NCBI GenBank assembly: GCA_964636705.1 | Contig: CAZWUJ010000015.1 | Coordinates: 18,803 to 82,802 of the forward strand | Direction of reading: 5' to 3' | Source of the DNA: VXRJ01 sp964636705 | GTDB lineage: Bacteria > Acidobacteriota > Vicinamibacteria > Vicinamibacterales > UBA8438 | Length of the DNA stretch: 64,000 nucleotides | Part shown: positions 51,314-59,416 of the stretch, piece after piece | How the letters are laid out: each line of letters begins with the position of its first letter | Numbering within the stretch: the first letter of the stretch is position 1 | Position numbers and translations under genes: made by a program | The notes under the pieces: generated by a model | What the model was told of the DNA's origin: nothing | Database searches by the model: none | Seen by the model: only the letters and a program-made list of their open reading frames with translations

Positions 51314-51328
51314 GTGTCGAAATGACAC
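51314..51328. promoter_or_regulatory. Candidate upstream activator site
   Basis: GTGTC-GAAAT-GACAC is a perfect 5-5-5 dyad centred about 110 bp upstream of the predicted sigma-54 start at 51210, the usual place for an NtrC-type activator. TGACACCC, half of it, recurs at 51872-51879 before the NtrC-type gene. The rest of 51237-51457 shows no gene. Confidence 0.4.
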
Positions 51329-51457
51329 CCCTGTGACGGGATGGGCAGCAGCAGGCAATAACTGGCACTGGCGGGCCAGAGTGTGCGTCAACGGGCTGAC
51401 GCCAGACACGGCGACCGTCAAATTCTTGGCGGTCGGAATCAAGTTTTGGGGTTGGAT

Positions 51458-51493
51458 TCGGCACAGTCGGGTCGAGTCTCTGACTTGTGCCGA
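51458..51493. terminator. Hairpin downstream of the HTH gene
   Basis: TCGGCACA (51458-51465) pairs perfectly with TGTGCCGA (51486-51493) around a 20-nt loop. It sits 8 nt beyond the stop of the minus-strand HTH gene, so it may be its terminator; no U tract follows. Confidence 0.35.
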
Positions 51494-51501
51494 TGCAGTG
51501 C

Positions 51502-51711
51502 CTACTGGGTGGGGGAATCGCTTAGCGTGCTGTGGGCCAGGGCGGGATCTGGCTGGCGCCAGAGCGTGTCGGCGAAGATCCGCACAGAACCCCCGGCGGT
51601 CCGAACATATTCCACCTTGCCGCTGGCAATCCAGTTGTAGATCGTGCGCCGACTAACACCTACCAACTCGCAGGCCTTCATGATCGAGACGGTCTTTCGG
51701 TCCACGTTCAT
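51502..51711 (-). CDS. Small excisionase-type helix-turn-helix protein
   Basis: A 69-residue DNA-binding protein. ATG at 51711 is chosen; a GTG at 51738 would add nine residues. TVSIMKACELVGVSRRTIYNWIASGKVEYVR is the winged HTH of the excisionase/MerR-like (HTH_17) family, and TAGGSVRIFADTLWR forms the wing and last strand. No dimerisation or effector domain follows. Proteins of this type may be phage excisionases, but here there is no integrase nearby, and in many bacteria they are small chromosomal regulators (BldC-like). It lies between the sigma gene and the NtrC-type gene, with a 10-bp dyad just upstream. Confidence 0.8.
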   Translation of the reverse strand: MNVDRKTVSIMKACELVGVSRRTIYNWIASGKVEYVRTAGGSVRIFADTLWRQPDPALAHSTLSDSPTQ

Positions 51712-51744
51712 GTCTCTGTTCTCCGCTGCGAATGACACAACCGG

Positions 51745-51775
51745 GACAGGACGCCGGATTCGTCAGCGTCCTGTC
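51745..51775. promoter_or_regulatory. 10-bp perfect dyad, candidate operator
   Basis: GACAGGACGC (51745-51754) and GCGTCCTGTC (51766-51775) are perfect inverted repeats separated by 11 nt. They lie between the divergent HTH gene (start 51711) and the NtrC-type gene (start 51895), so either product could bind here. Confidence 0.45.
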
Positions 51776-51894
51776 ACGAATGGGGTATCGGCAGGGAGGC
51801 GCGCCAACTGTAGCCCCCGCCGGATGCCCGTTGGAGTGCTTGACCCTCAACCGATCCCACCGTCAAAATACTGACACCCTCTGGACAGTCTTGC

Positions 51895-53325
51895 ATGCAC
51901 GCATCGGAGCACGAGACACACCTGCTTCTTGTCGAGGACGAGGCGCCGCTACGCGAATCCTGGGCGGAGCGCCTCGCCGAGCACGGCTATCGTGTCACCC
52001 AGGCGGAAAGCGGCGAGGTTGCCCGCGAACGGCTCGCGGAGTTCGCTTTCGATGTCGTCATCACTGACCTCCGCCTGCCGGGCATGGACGGGACGGCCGT
52101 CGTCGGGGCCGCCCTGGAACGCTATCCGGAGATCGTGGCCGTCGTAGTGACGGGGTACGCCACCGTCGAAACCGCCGTCACCCTCGTCAAACAGGGAGTG
52201 GCGGACTTCATCGAGAAACCCTGTCCGTTCGACCGCCTGCTGCACACGCTCGCGAGCGCCCTCGAACGCCGGCGGCTCCGGTCCGAGAACGAGTACCTTC
52301 GATCGCAGCTCCAGCGGCGCTATCGCCTCGAGGGAATTGTCGGCGAGAGCCGGCCGATGCAGAAGCTGCGCGAGCTGCTGAAGACGTTGGCCGCCACGAC
52401 CAGCACCGTGCTGATCACTGGCGAGACCGGCACCGGGAAGGAACTCGTGGCGCGTGCGATCCACCACAACAGTCCGCGCCGGCGCGAACACTTCGTGGCC
52501 CTCAACTGCAGCGCCATCCCGGAAACACTGCTTGAAGCGGAGCTCTTCGGTCATGTCCGCGGCGCGTTCACCGGCGCGGTGGCCAACCGGAAGGGCCGGT
52601 TCGAACAAGCACACCGCGGGACGCTCTTTCTCGACGAAATCGCCACCATGAGCATCAATCTGCAGGCGAAACTGCTGCGTGCCCTGCAGGAGCGGGAGTT
52701 CGAGCGTGTCGGCGGAAACGATCCGATCAAGGTGGACGTGCGCGTCGTAGCGGCGACCAACGCTGAACTTGCGGAACAGGTCGAGGCCGGCGAGTTCCGG
52801 GAAGACCTCTACTACCGGTTGAATGTCATTCCGATTCACCTGACCCCACTACGCGATCGGCGAGAGGACCTTCCGTTGCTGGTACGGGAGTTCGTCGCCC
52901 GGATCGGCGCCGCCCAGACGCCGCCTCGGGAGGATGTCGCCGTTTCCCAGGAGGCGATGCGCCAGATGATGATGTATCGGTGGCCGGGCAACGTCCGGCA
53001 ACTCGAGAACGCCATTGAACGGGCGCTGGCGCTCAGTCCCGGTCGCAACCGGATCGTGGCGGACGATCTGCCCGAAGAGATCCGGCGAGGCGGCGGCGGC
53101 GCCGATACCAAGCCCGAATTGCCCGACGCCGGACTGGACCTCCCCGTCTACCTGCAGCAGGTGGAGGCCGGGCTGATCCACGCCGCGCTCGAACGGACGG
53201 GGGGCAACAAGCTGCAGGCAGCGCGGCTGCTGAACATCAAGCGGACGACGCTCGTCGAGAAAGCCAAGCGACTTGAGGCCCGGCCGCACGGCGCCGGCGC
53301 GGACACCGGCGCACCCTCCGGCTAG
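51895..53325 (+). CDS. Sigma-54-dependent response regulator (NtrC family)
   Basis: A 476-residue activator. The receiver domain (1-120) has LLVEDEAPLRESW and the phospho-acceptor Asp in VVITDLRLPGMDG, with Lys in FIEKPCPF. The AAA+ domain (about 145-385) has Walker A GETGTGKE, the sigma-54 contact loop GAFTGA, Walker B GTLFLDEIA and the arginine region FREDLYYRLNVIPI. The C-terminal Fis-type HTH (about 430-465) is AALERTGGNKLQAARLLNIKRTTLVEKAK. It can remodel sigma-54 polymerase at the two consensus promoters nearby. No Shine-Dalgarno sequence is seen before ATG 51895. The probable kinase partner is at 49126-50283. Confidence 0.93.
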   Translation: MHASEHETHLLLVEDEAPLRESWAERLAEHGYRVTQAESGEVARERLAEFAFDVVITDLRLPGMDGTAVVGAALERYPEIVAVVVTGYATVETAVTLVKQGVADFIEKPCPFDRLLHTLASALERRRLRSENEYLRSQLQRRYRLEGIVGESRPMQKLRELLKTLAATTSTVLITGETGTGKELVARAIHHNSPRRREHFVALNCSAIPETLLEAELFGHVRGAFTGAVANRKGRFEQAHRGTLFLDEIATMSINLQAKLLRALQEREFERVGGNDPIKVDVRVVAATNAELAEQVEAGEFREDLYYRLNVIPIHLTPLRDRREDLPLLVREFVARIGAAQTPPREDVAVSQEAMRQMMMYRWPGNVRQLENAIERALALSPGRNRIVADDLPEEIRRGGGGADTKPELPDAGLDLPVYLQQVEAGLIHAALERTGGNKLQAARLLNIKRTTLVEKAKRLEARPHGAGADTGAPSG

Positions 53326-53359
53326 GGAGCCTGCGCCGTTCCACGGCGCAGAGTCCTAG
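53322..53359. terminator. Bidirectional terminator spanning both stop codons
   Basis: CTGCGCCG (53331-53338) pairs perfectly with CGGCGCAG (53344-53351) around TTCCA. An outer CTAGG / CCTAG (53322-53326 with 53355-53359) includes the stop codons of both convergent genes. Confidence 0.6.
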
Positions 53360-54609
53360 GCGAAGACCCCCATCGGGTCGAACGATCCCTTCAGCACTTG
53401 CGGGGAATCGTCGAACCGGAGCCACTCGTCGATCATCGTGGCATAGACCCGGCGGAAGTCCGTCGTCTTGATCAGGTTCCCGTCGTCCAGGTCGGTCAGG
53501 CTCGGCGGCTCGCCATAGAGACCACCCTTGACACGGTTGCCAATGACGAACATCGGCGTCGCCGTGCCATGGTCGGTGCCCAGGCTGCCGTTTTCCTCCA
53601 CGCGCCGCCCAAACTCGGTGAACACCATCATCGCGACATCGTCGCCGCGGCCGATCCGGTCAAGGTCGGTCATGAAGCCGCGGATCGCGTCGGCAGTGTA
53701 GGCGAGCAGCCGCGCGTGCGGATCCATCTGGTGCACATGCGTGTCGAACGAGTTGCCCTGGTAAACGACGTAGTACAGACGTGTCGGCATGTCGGCGTTG
53801 ATCAGCGCCGCCACCTGCCGCAACGGACTCGAAAGACCGCCGATGCCGTAGTCGACCGTCGTCCGGTAGGAGGCGGACGCCTGTCGGACGAAATCGGAAC
53901 TCTCGGCCGCGTTCTTCGCGGTGCCCGCGAGGAACTCAAGCGCCGGGTTCTCGGCGGCGCCGGCCGACGTCAGCCGGCCGATAGCAGCCTTTTCACTCTC
54001 GGCCCCCTCGCGCCGGAACGTTCGCGGGTCGTTGAACACCAGTGGTGAATGGTGCTGCGCGCGGACGGCGAGCGACTGCCGCGTGCCGATGTTGACGATC
54101 CGGTTCCCCTGTGCGTCGTGGTCGTAGGCGCCGTCGGCCAGCCGGCCGAGCCAGCCGAGCGACTCGCCCCCGTTCGGGACGCCGGTGTGCCAGAAGCCCA
54201 TCGACGAGAAGTGCGACAGGCTCGGGTTGTCGTACCCGCAACCGTGAACGACTGCCATCTGGCCGTCCTTGTAGAGGCGCTCGAAGCCGACCATCGACGG
54301 GTGCAACCCAAAGTGGTCGTCGAGCCTGATGACCTCCGACTTCGGGATGCCGATGGCGGGGCGCGCCCGGTAGTACGCGTCGTCCCCGTACGGCACGACG
54401 GTGTTGAGTCCGTCGTTGCCGCCGGACAGCTCTACCACAACCAGGATGCGCTCCGGACTGTTCTCCATGCTGGTGCCCTGCAACGCCTGGGCCGCAAGCG
54501 CCGCCGACGTTCGGTTGAGTAGCACCGGTAGCGTTGCGCCGACACCCAGGCCGTACATCCCCTTGATCAGGAAGTCCCGCCGTGAACAACCGCAGCTAAA
54601 TCGGGCCAT
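53356..54609 (-). CDS. DUF1501 family protein, Tat-exported
   Basis: A 417-residue exported protein of the DUF1501 (COG4102) family, related to alkaline-phosphatase-like sulfatases. The N-terminus has a twin-arginine signal, CGCSRRDFLIKGMYGLGVGA. Family segments include VVVELSGGNDGLNTVVPYGD, DDHFGLHPSMVGFERLYKDGQ, VHGCGYDNPSLSHF and the C-terminal TEFGRRVEENGSLGTDHGTA. The latter two include His/Asp residues likely to bind metal. The gene follows DUF1800 by 20 nt, the normal pairing in Acidobacteriota and Planctomycetota. The function of the pair is not known. Confidence 0.9.
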   Translation of the reverse strand: MARFSCGCSRRDFLIKGMYGLGVGATLPVLLNRTSAALAAQALQGTSMENSPERILVVVELSGGNDGLNTVVPYGDDAYYRARPAIGIPKSEVIRLDDHFGLHPSMVGFERLYKDGQMAVVHGCGYDNPSLSHFSSMGFWHTGVPNGGESLGWLGRLADGAYDHDAQGNRIVNIGTRQSLAVRAQHHSPLVFNDPRTFRREGAESEKAAIGRLTSAGAAENPALEFLAGTAKNAAESSDFVRQASASYRTTVDYGIGGLSSPLRQVAALINADMPTRLYYVVYQGNSFDTHVHQMDPHARLLAYTADAIRGFMTDLDRIGRGDDVAMMVFTEFGRRVEENGSLGTDHGTATPMFVIGNRVKGGLYGEPPSLTDLDDGNLIKTTDFRRVYATMIDEWLRFDDSPQVLKGSFDPMGVFA

Positions 54610-54629
54610 CGTTCTCTCCTCCGGCTCTG

Positions 54630-56522
54630 TCAGGCCAGTTGGTACTCCGGCGTACTCAGGATCAGGTACAGCAGCGCGCGTAGCGCCGACTCCGTCCGGG
54701 GTGTGGCGTCCTCGACTCTGTCCGCGCCCAACTGCTCGCGAAGGAAGTCGACAATCACGCCACGGTCGGCGTCACTCAACTCGACCCGCAGGAAGCGACG
54801 CAGCAGGTGGTCGACGACATCGTCGACCGACGAAACGCCGGCATCCTCGAGCAGCCTCACCATGTCGAGGTCGGCCACACGGCGCGGGATCGGAACAAGA
54901 CGCTCGAACGCAATCACGTAGCCCATGTAGCCGCCGTAGCGCGTGTTGTAGTCCTCGTCGCGATCCGCCAGCATGCTCGACTCGGCATCGCCTTCCTGGG
55001 TGGCGGCAGTAATGTTCATTCCCTGCGCCAGCCGCTCCTCGACCTGCCGGTAGATGCCCGGAACGACCCGGTCGGGCGCCCAGAAACCGTCGGTGTCCGG
55101 ATAGAGGACGTCGCGGAACAGGTTCCCACGCTCGAGCAGCGTCGCTGGCGTCACCCAGGTGCGGCCGCCGGCCCAGCCCGCAACATTCGGCGGATTGAGG
55201 AGTGTCTGCCCCAACCCGGCGGTGAGCCGATTGAAATCGGGGATGGTCGGCAGCTCCGTGAGCCCCAGCTTGCGATAGGTGGAAACCACCAGGTGGACCG
55301 GGCTCTTGATCTGCGTCGCGTACGACGCGGGACTGTAGAAGTCCCTCGACAGGAACATGCGCCGGAGAACCGGGCGGAGCGCGTAGTCGGCGTCACGGAA
55401 CGTCGCCGCCAGGTCGTTGCGGACCGCCTCGTCGATCTCTTCGCGCACGAAGAAGCGGTAGAGCTTCGCGCTCATGAACTCCGCGGCAGCATCCTGCTCG
55501 AGAATGATGTCGATGATGTCGCCGCCGTCGAAATCGCCGGTCCGCCCCAGAAACGTTTTCTCGCCGAAGTCATGCTGCTCGGCGTCGAACTTGAACTCGA
55601 GGGCATCGTTGGTCCAGCCCGTGAAGGCTCGCGCCGCCTCCCGGATGTCGGTCTCGGTGTAGTTCCCCACCCCGAGCGAAAAGAGCTCGAGCAGCTCGCG
55701 GCCGAAGTTCTCGTTTGGGTGATCCTTGACGTTCTCGCCATTGTCGAGATAGACGAGCATCGCCGGGTCGGTCAGGATGCCGAACAGCAGATCACGGAAG
55801 CTTCCGTTCGCGTTGGCGCGCAACATCTCGATCTGCTGATGCATCATCCGTGCGTCGCGCACCTTCGTGTTGCCGGTCGCGAAGTGTCCGTGCCAGAAGA
55901 GGGTCAGTTTCTCTTCAAGCGGGCGCCGAGTGACCAGCATCCGTTCGCCCCACCAGGTGGCGAGCCGCTGCGTCTCGATAGCGTTGGACCGCAGGCCGTA
56001 GAAGAACTTGTTCACAACCGGCTGCAGCCGCCGCGACTCGCCCTCCGGGAGCGGTTCGACCCCCATGGACACGCCTTGCTCGCGCGCGATGCGGACCGCC
56101 TCGGCGCGGCTCTTCGGGAACGGGTCCATGCCTGAATCCCAGATGGGAGAAGGCTCGAACGCCGGGGCGTTGTCCGGCTGGCTCTGATAGTTGACCAGCG
56201 TGTCCACCGCCTCGGCCGGCGTCATTTCCGCCAGCCGCTCGATCTCCTCGGGAGTGCCGCCGAAGCCGGCCCGCTCGAGCAGGTGCGCCGCGAGGTCGTA
56301 GTTCCAGTCGGCGGCCGCAATCGGTGTCAGGTCGTTGGTCCAGGCACTCGGCCCCGGCTTGCTCACCGCTTCCGCGGCGACGCCGCCGGCACCCCCGGCG
56401 CCGCTCAGGGTGGCGGCCGCCACGAGAAGCAGAATCGCGGCGACCGGCGCCAACGCCGCCTTCAGCCAGCGCCAGCAGGGACAGACCGCACTGTCGGCGT
56501 CGTCGAATCTTGTACGCGCCAC
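54630..56522 (-). CDS. DUF1800 family protein
   Basis: A 630-residue exported protein (COG5267). GTG at 56522 is chosen because GGAGGAG lies directly upstream and the signal segment (WRWLKAALAPVAAILLLVAAAT) follows; a longer frame starts at 56573. Family markers in order: LAAHLLERAGFGGTPEEIERLAEM, WWGERMLVTRRPLEEKLTLFWHGHFATG, NFGRELLELFSLGVGNYTE, ARAFTGWT and NVAGWAGGRTWVTPATLL. The HGHF and GREL motifs recur in the family and may bind metal. It is the first gene of the DUF1800-DUF1501 pair. Biochemical function is unknown. Confidence 0.9.
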   Translation of the reverse strand: MARTRFDDADSAVCPCWRWLKAALAPVAAILLLVAAATLSGAGGAGGVAAEAVSKPGPSAWTNDLTPIAAADWNYDLAAHLLERAGFGGTPEEIERLAEMTPAEAVDTLVNYQSQPDNAPAFEPSPIWDSGMDPFPKSRAEAVRIAREQGVSMGVEPLPEGESRRLQPVVNKFFYGLRSNAIETQRLATWWGERMLVTRRPLEEKLTLFWHGHFATGNTKVRDARMMHQQIEMLRANANGSFRDLLFGILTDPAMLVYLDNGENVKDHPNENFGRELLELFSLGVGNYTETDIREAARAFTGWTNDALEFKFDAEQHDFGEKTFLGRTGDFDGGDIIDIILEQDAAAEFMSAKLYRFFVREEIDEAVRNDLAATFRDADYALRPVLRRMFLSRDFYSPASYATQIKSPVHLVVSTYRKLGLTELPTIPDFNRLTAGLGQTLLNPPNVAGWAGGRTWVTPATLLERGNLFRDVLYPDTDGFWAPDRVVPGIYRQVEERLAQGMNITAATQEGDAESSMLADRDEDYNTRYGGYMGYVIAFERLVPIPRRVADLDMVRLLEDAGVSSVDDVVDHLLRRFLRVELSDADRGVIVDFLREQLGADRVEDATPRTESALRALLYLILSTPEYQLA

Positions 56523-56634
56523 ATCTCCTCCGATCACCGGGTCAACCCGCCGGCCCGGCAAACAGATACTCAAGCGGCATCATACGCCACGCGTAGTCAC
56601 CCGCCAACCCCGGGGATACGCCGGAGGACCGTCC

Positions 56635-57132
56635 TCAGGGAAGAACGTCAAGGGAATGGTCCAGCATCCGATCGCCGTCGAAAATCCAGCGGCCTGCGAA
56701 GCGGCGACCCGCAACGACCAGGGGAAGCCAGTAGCGATCGTCCTCCCACATCTCATCGAACGGAATGGCGTCGACATCGACCCAGTACGGTGTCGCCTCG
56801 TCGGTTTCCGTCGGCTCTCCGTCGAAACCGTCGGCGCGGAAGACGTGGACATGCGTGGAGTAGCCGTCGATGAATTGAAACCGGTGAATCCCGACGCGCT
56901 CGAGGTGGAGCGGCGTTATCCGGAGCTCCTCCTGCATTTCCCGGATCGCGCAGTCGGCGAACGATTCGCCTGGCTCGCGACGACCGCCGGGACCGTTGAT
57001 CTTGCCCGCGCCGAGTCCGCGCTTCTTGCGGATCAACAGTATCCGCCTGCCCACGATCACAAAGATCAGGGTCGCGGGATCGACGGCCCTCCACGCCGTC
57101 CAGTCGATCCTGCGGACGCGCCGCGCCGTCAT
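56635..57132 (-). CDS. NUDIX hydrolase (MTH1/MutT-like)
   Basis: A 165-residue NUDIX enzyme. The NUDIX box reads GGRREPGESFADCAIREMQEEL, matching G-x5-E-x7-R-E-U-x-E-E. LIFVIVGRRILLIRKKRGLGAGKINGPGG before it resembles the eukaryotic-type MTH1 (8-oxo-dGTPase) N-terminus, and WVDVDAIPFDEMWEDDRYWLPL after it resembles the MTH1 substrate-binding region. It is likely to remove oxidised purine nucleotides. The ATG overlaps the stop of dus by 4 nt (ATGA), so the two are translationally coupled at the end of the mfd operon. Confidence 0.88.
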   Translation of the reverse strand: MTARRVRRIDWTAWRAVDPATLIFVIVGRRILLIRKKRGLGAGKINGPGGRREPGESFADCAIREMQEELRITPLHLERVGIHRFQFIDGYSTHVHVFRADGFDGEPTETDEATPYWVDVDAIPFDEMWEDDRYWLPLVVAGRRFAGRWIFDGDRMLDHSLDVLP

Positions 57133-58223
57133 GCGCTCAACGCAACCGCGACGTCCACGGGCGTGCCGGCCGTTTCGCCGTAATGCGCCCGGATGGTCCC
57201 GCGGAGTTCGTCAACGGATGCGGCTCGATTGATCGCCGTCCGTAGTTGCGACCCGCCATGTTCGCCCTTGGTATACCAGGAGCCGAGCGCCCGCAGCTTG
57301 TTGACAACCCAGCGCTCGCGGCTCTGCCGGCTGCGCGATGGACGACGGCGCGCGGCCCCATCGCCCGGGGCGACATGGCGGAAACCGGCCGCTTCGTCCT
57401 CTCCCTCCCTCAGAAGAAGGTCAATGTAGTCCAACAGGAACCGCCCGCGTTCCGCAAGCGCCACCGCGGGCGGATCGCCCCCATCGGCGAGTGCCGCCGC
57501 CTGCCGGAAGATCCACGGATTGCGCAGCGCGCCCCGGCCGATCAGGACACCGGCGACGCGTGTCGCGCCGGTCCATTCCACCGCCTGCCCTGGGGTCACA
57601 CAGTCGCCGCTGCCGAAGACGGGAACCGAAACCCCCGCCGCCACGCGATCGATCAACTCCCAGTCGGAGGCCCCGGTGTACGACTGCCGGGCAGTCCGTC
57701 CGTGGACCGCCAGGGCGGCGGCGCCCGCGTCCTCCATCCGCCGTGCCACCTCCGGCGCGTTGATCGTCTTCTCGTCCCATCCGGCGCGCATCTTCACGGT
57801 GACGGGTATCGCGACGGCGTCCGTCATCGCACGCACGACCGACGCGGCGTGCGACGGATCGCGCATCAGGCTGCATCCGGCGTTGTGTTTCGCAATCTTC
57901 GGAACGGGGCAACCCATGTTGACGTCGACGATGTCGGCGCCCATTCCCTCGACGACCTGCGCCGCGCCGGCCATTTTTCGGGGATCGCCACCGAAGATCT
58001 GAATCGACACGGGGCGTTCCTCTTCGGTGTACTCGGCGTACTCCAGCGTGCGGTCGATGCCGCGCACGAGGCCCTCCGAACTGACCATCTCGGTTACCAC
58101 CAGGCCGCAGCCACCGCGCGCCTTCACCAGGCGGCGGAAGGCAGTGTCGGTCATCCCCGCCATTGGCGCCAGGGCGTAGGGGTGAGAGAGCGTGACGGCG
58201 CCTATCCGGGTCTCGCGCGTCAT
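57129..58223 (-). CDS. dusB: tRNA-dihydrouridine synthase
   Basis: A 364-residue FMN enzyme that reduces uridine in tRNA D-loops with NAD(P)H. Motifs: LAPMAGMTDTAFRRLVKARGG (FMN contact), VNMGCPVPKIAKHNAGCSLM with the catalytic cysteine, TVKMRAGWDEKTINA, ALAVHGRTARQSYTG and VLIGRGALRNPWIF. The order fits DusB. ATG at 58223 follows a GGGA; 58235 is the alternative. An Arg-rich stretch (AARRRPSRSRQSRERW, about 305-320) is inserted before the C-terminal helical domain. It starts 31 nt after surA and overlaps the NUDIX start by 4 nt. Confidence 0.9.
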   Translation of the reverse strand: MTRETRIGAVTLSHPYALAPMAGMTDTAFRRLVKARGGCGLVVTEMVSSEGLVRGIDRTLEYAEYTEEERPVSIQIFGGDPRKMAGAAQVVEGMGADIVDVNMGCPVPKIAKHNAGCSLMRDPSHAASVVRAMTDAVAIPVTVKMRAGWDEKTINAPEVARRMEDAGAAALAVHGRTARQSYTGASDWELIDRVAAGVSVPVFGSGDCVTPGQAVEWTGATRVAGVLIGRGALRNPWIFRQAAALADGGDPPAVALAERGRFLLDYIDLLLREGEDEAAGFRHVAPGDGAARRRPSRSRQSRERWVVNKLRALGSWYTKGEHGGSQLRTAINRAASVDELRGTIRAHYGETAGTPVDVAVALSA

Positions 58224-58254
58224 GATCCCGGCCATGCTCCGGGAGTGCGGCGAC

Positions 58255-59388
58255 CTACTGCTGGCCGCCGGTCGCGATCCGTTCGTCACGTACCGCCGCG
58301 AAGGACTCAAAGGCCTCGCGCAGCACCTCGTCCTTCCACTCGATGTCCGCTTCCTCACGCAGCTCGTCCAGGAAGCGGGCATACTCGGCGGTTCGGCGAT
58401 CGTTGAAAACCGTGTTGGCGATCAACTCCTGCACTTCTTCGAAGCTCCGCGGCTCCGGCCGTACTCGCGCCTCGAGCTGAAGAACCTGATAGCCGAGTGG
58501 CGTCCGGATGGGCTCGGTCACGTCGCCTATCTCCACCTCGTCCAGCGCCAGGGCCACCTGCTCGCTGAGGATTGCCACGTCGAGTGGCCCGATGAGTCCG
58601 CCGTTCGCCTTCGACGCGGCATCCGAAACGGCAATCGCCACGGTCGCGAAGTCCTCGCCTCCGAGCACGCGATCACGCGCCTCCATCGCCCGGCTGCGGG
58701 CGGCCGCGTCGGCCGCCTCCGCGAGCGCGCCGGCCGAAGCGTCGGGAACGCGGACGAGAATCTCTCTCATCGTCACAGTGCCCGGTTCCGTGAACTGACC
58801 GATGTTCTCTTCGTAGTACTCGCGCGCCTCCACCTCGGTCAGCGTCACCTTGCTCAACACCTCGACCTGTTGCACCTGACTGATGAGCATCTGCTGCTCG
58901 AAGAGGTTTCGCAGGCCGTCAAGCGTCAATCCCTCCGCGGCAAGGGCCATGTTGAACTCTTCCTCGGACGCGAGATTGTTTTCTTCCCTGATCCCCTCGA
59001 TCATTTCCGCGAACTGCTCGTCGGACAGTGAGTAGCCCAGCTCGCGTCCCCGCTGCATCAACAACAGTTGGTCGACTGCCGAGGATACGACTTCCGGCGT
59101 TATGTCCCGGAGCATGCGCACCAGGTCGGCATCGGTAGTCGGCTGGACGCCCCGGGCGCGGATCGCCTCGATCTGACGCTCCTCCAGTTCGGTCTGAGTG
59201 ATGATGTCGCCATTCACCTTCACCAGGATCCGTTGCAGCACCTCGCCGACGGGGCTGTCCGGACTGGAACCACCCAACTGCGCAGCCGCCGGCGCCGGCG
59301 ACAGCGCCAAGGCGCCCGCCAGCCAGAATGCCAGTCCGAGCGGCCAACACGCCGCGCTGCTCATGTTCTGTCGCTTCAGTCTCGCCAT
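58255..59388 (-). CDS. surA: Periplasmic chaperone/peptidyl-prolyl isomerase, SurA-like
   Basis: A 377-residue exported protein. ATG at 59388 has AAGGAG upstream and the signal peptide ends near APAAAQ. The N-terminal SurA domain shows VNGDIITQTELEERQIEAIR and VSSAVDQLLLMQRGRELGYSLSDEQ. A single parvulin-type isomerase domain follows (about 210-310): REILVRVPDAS, FATVAIAVSDAASKANGGLIGPL and VTEPIRTPLGYQVLQLEAR. The C-terminal helix returns to the chaperone core. E. coli SurA has two parvulin domains; this one has one, the short form found in Acidobacteriota and Deltaproteobacteria. It assists outer-membrane protein folding. It follows mfd by 28 nt. Confidence 0.87.
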   Translation of the reverse strand: MARLKRQNMSSAACWPLGLAFWLAGALALSPAPAAAQLGGSSPDSPVGEVLQRILVKVNGDIITQTELEERQIEAIRARGVQPTTDADLVRMLRDITPEVVSSAVDQLLLMQRGRELGYSLSDEQFAEMIEGIREENNLASEEEFNMALAAEGLTLDGLRNLFEQQMLISQVQQVEVLSKVTLTEVEAREYYEENIGQFTEPGTVTMREILVRVPDASAGALAEAADAAARSRAMEARDRVLGGEDFATVAIAVSDAASKANGGLIGPLDVAILSEQVALALDEVEIGDVTEPIRTPLGYQVLQLEARVRPEPRSFEEVQELIANTVFNDRRTAEYARFLDELREEADIEWKDEVLREAFESFAAVRDERIATGGQQ

Positions 59389-59416
59389 TGTCTTTGCCGG
59401 CTCCTTGTTCTCGCTG

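Noticed and set aside
51882..51896. Third sigma-54 promoter before the NtrC-type gene (TGGACAG-TC-TTGCA)
   Set aside because: Spacing between the GG and GC elements is 8 nt instead of 10, so sigma-54 would not recognise it.
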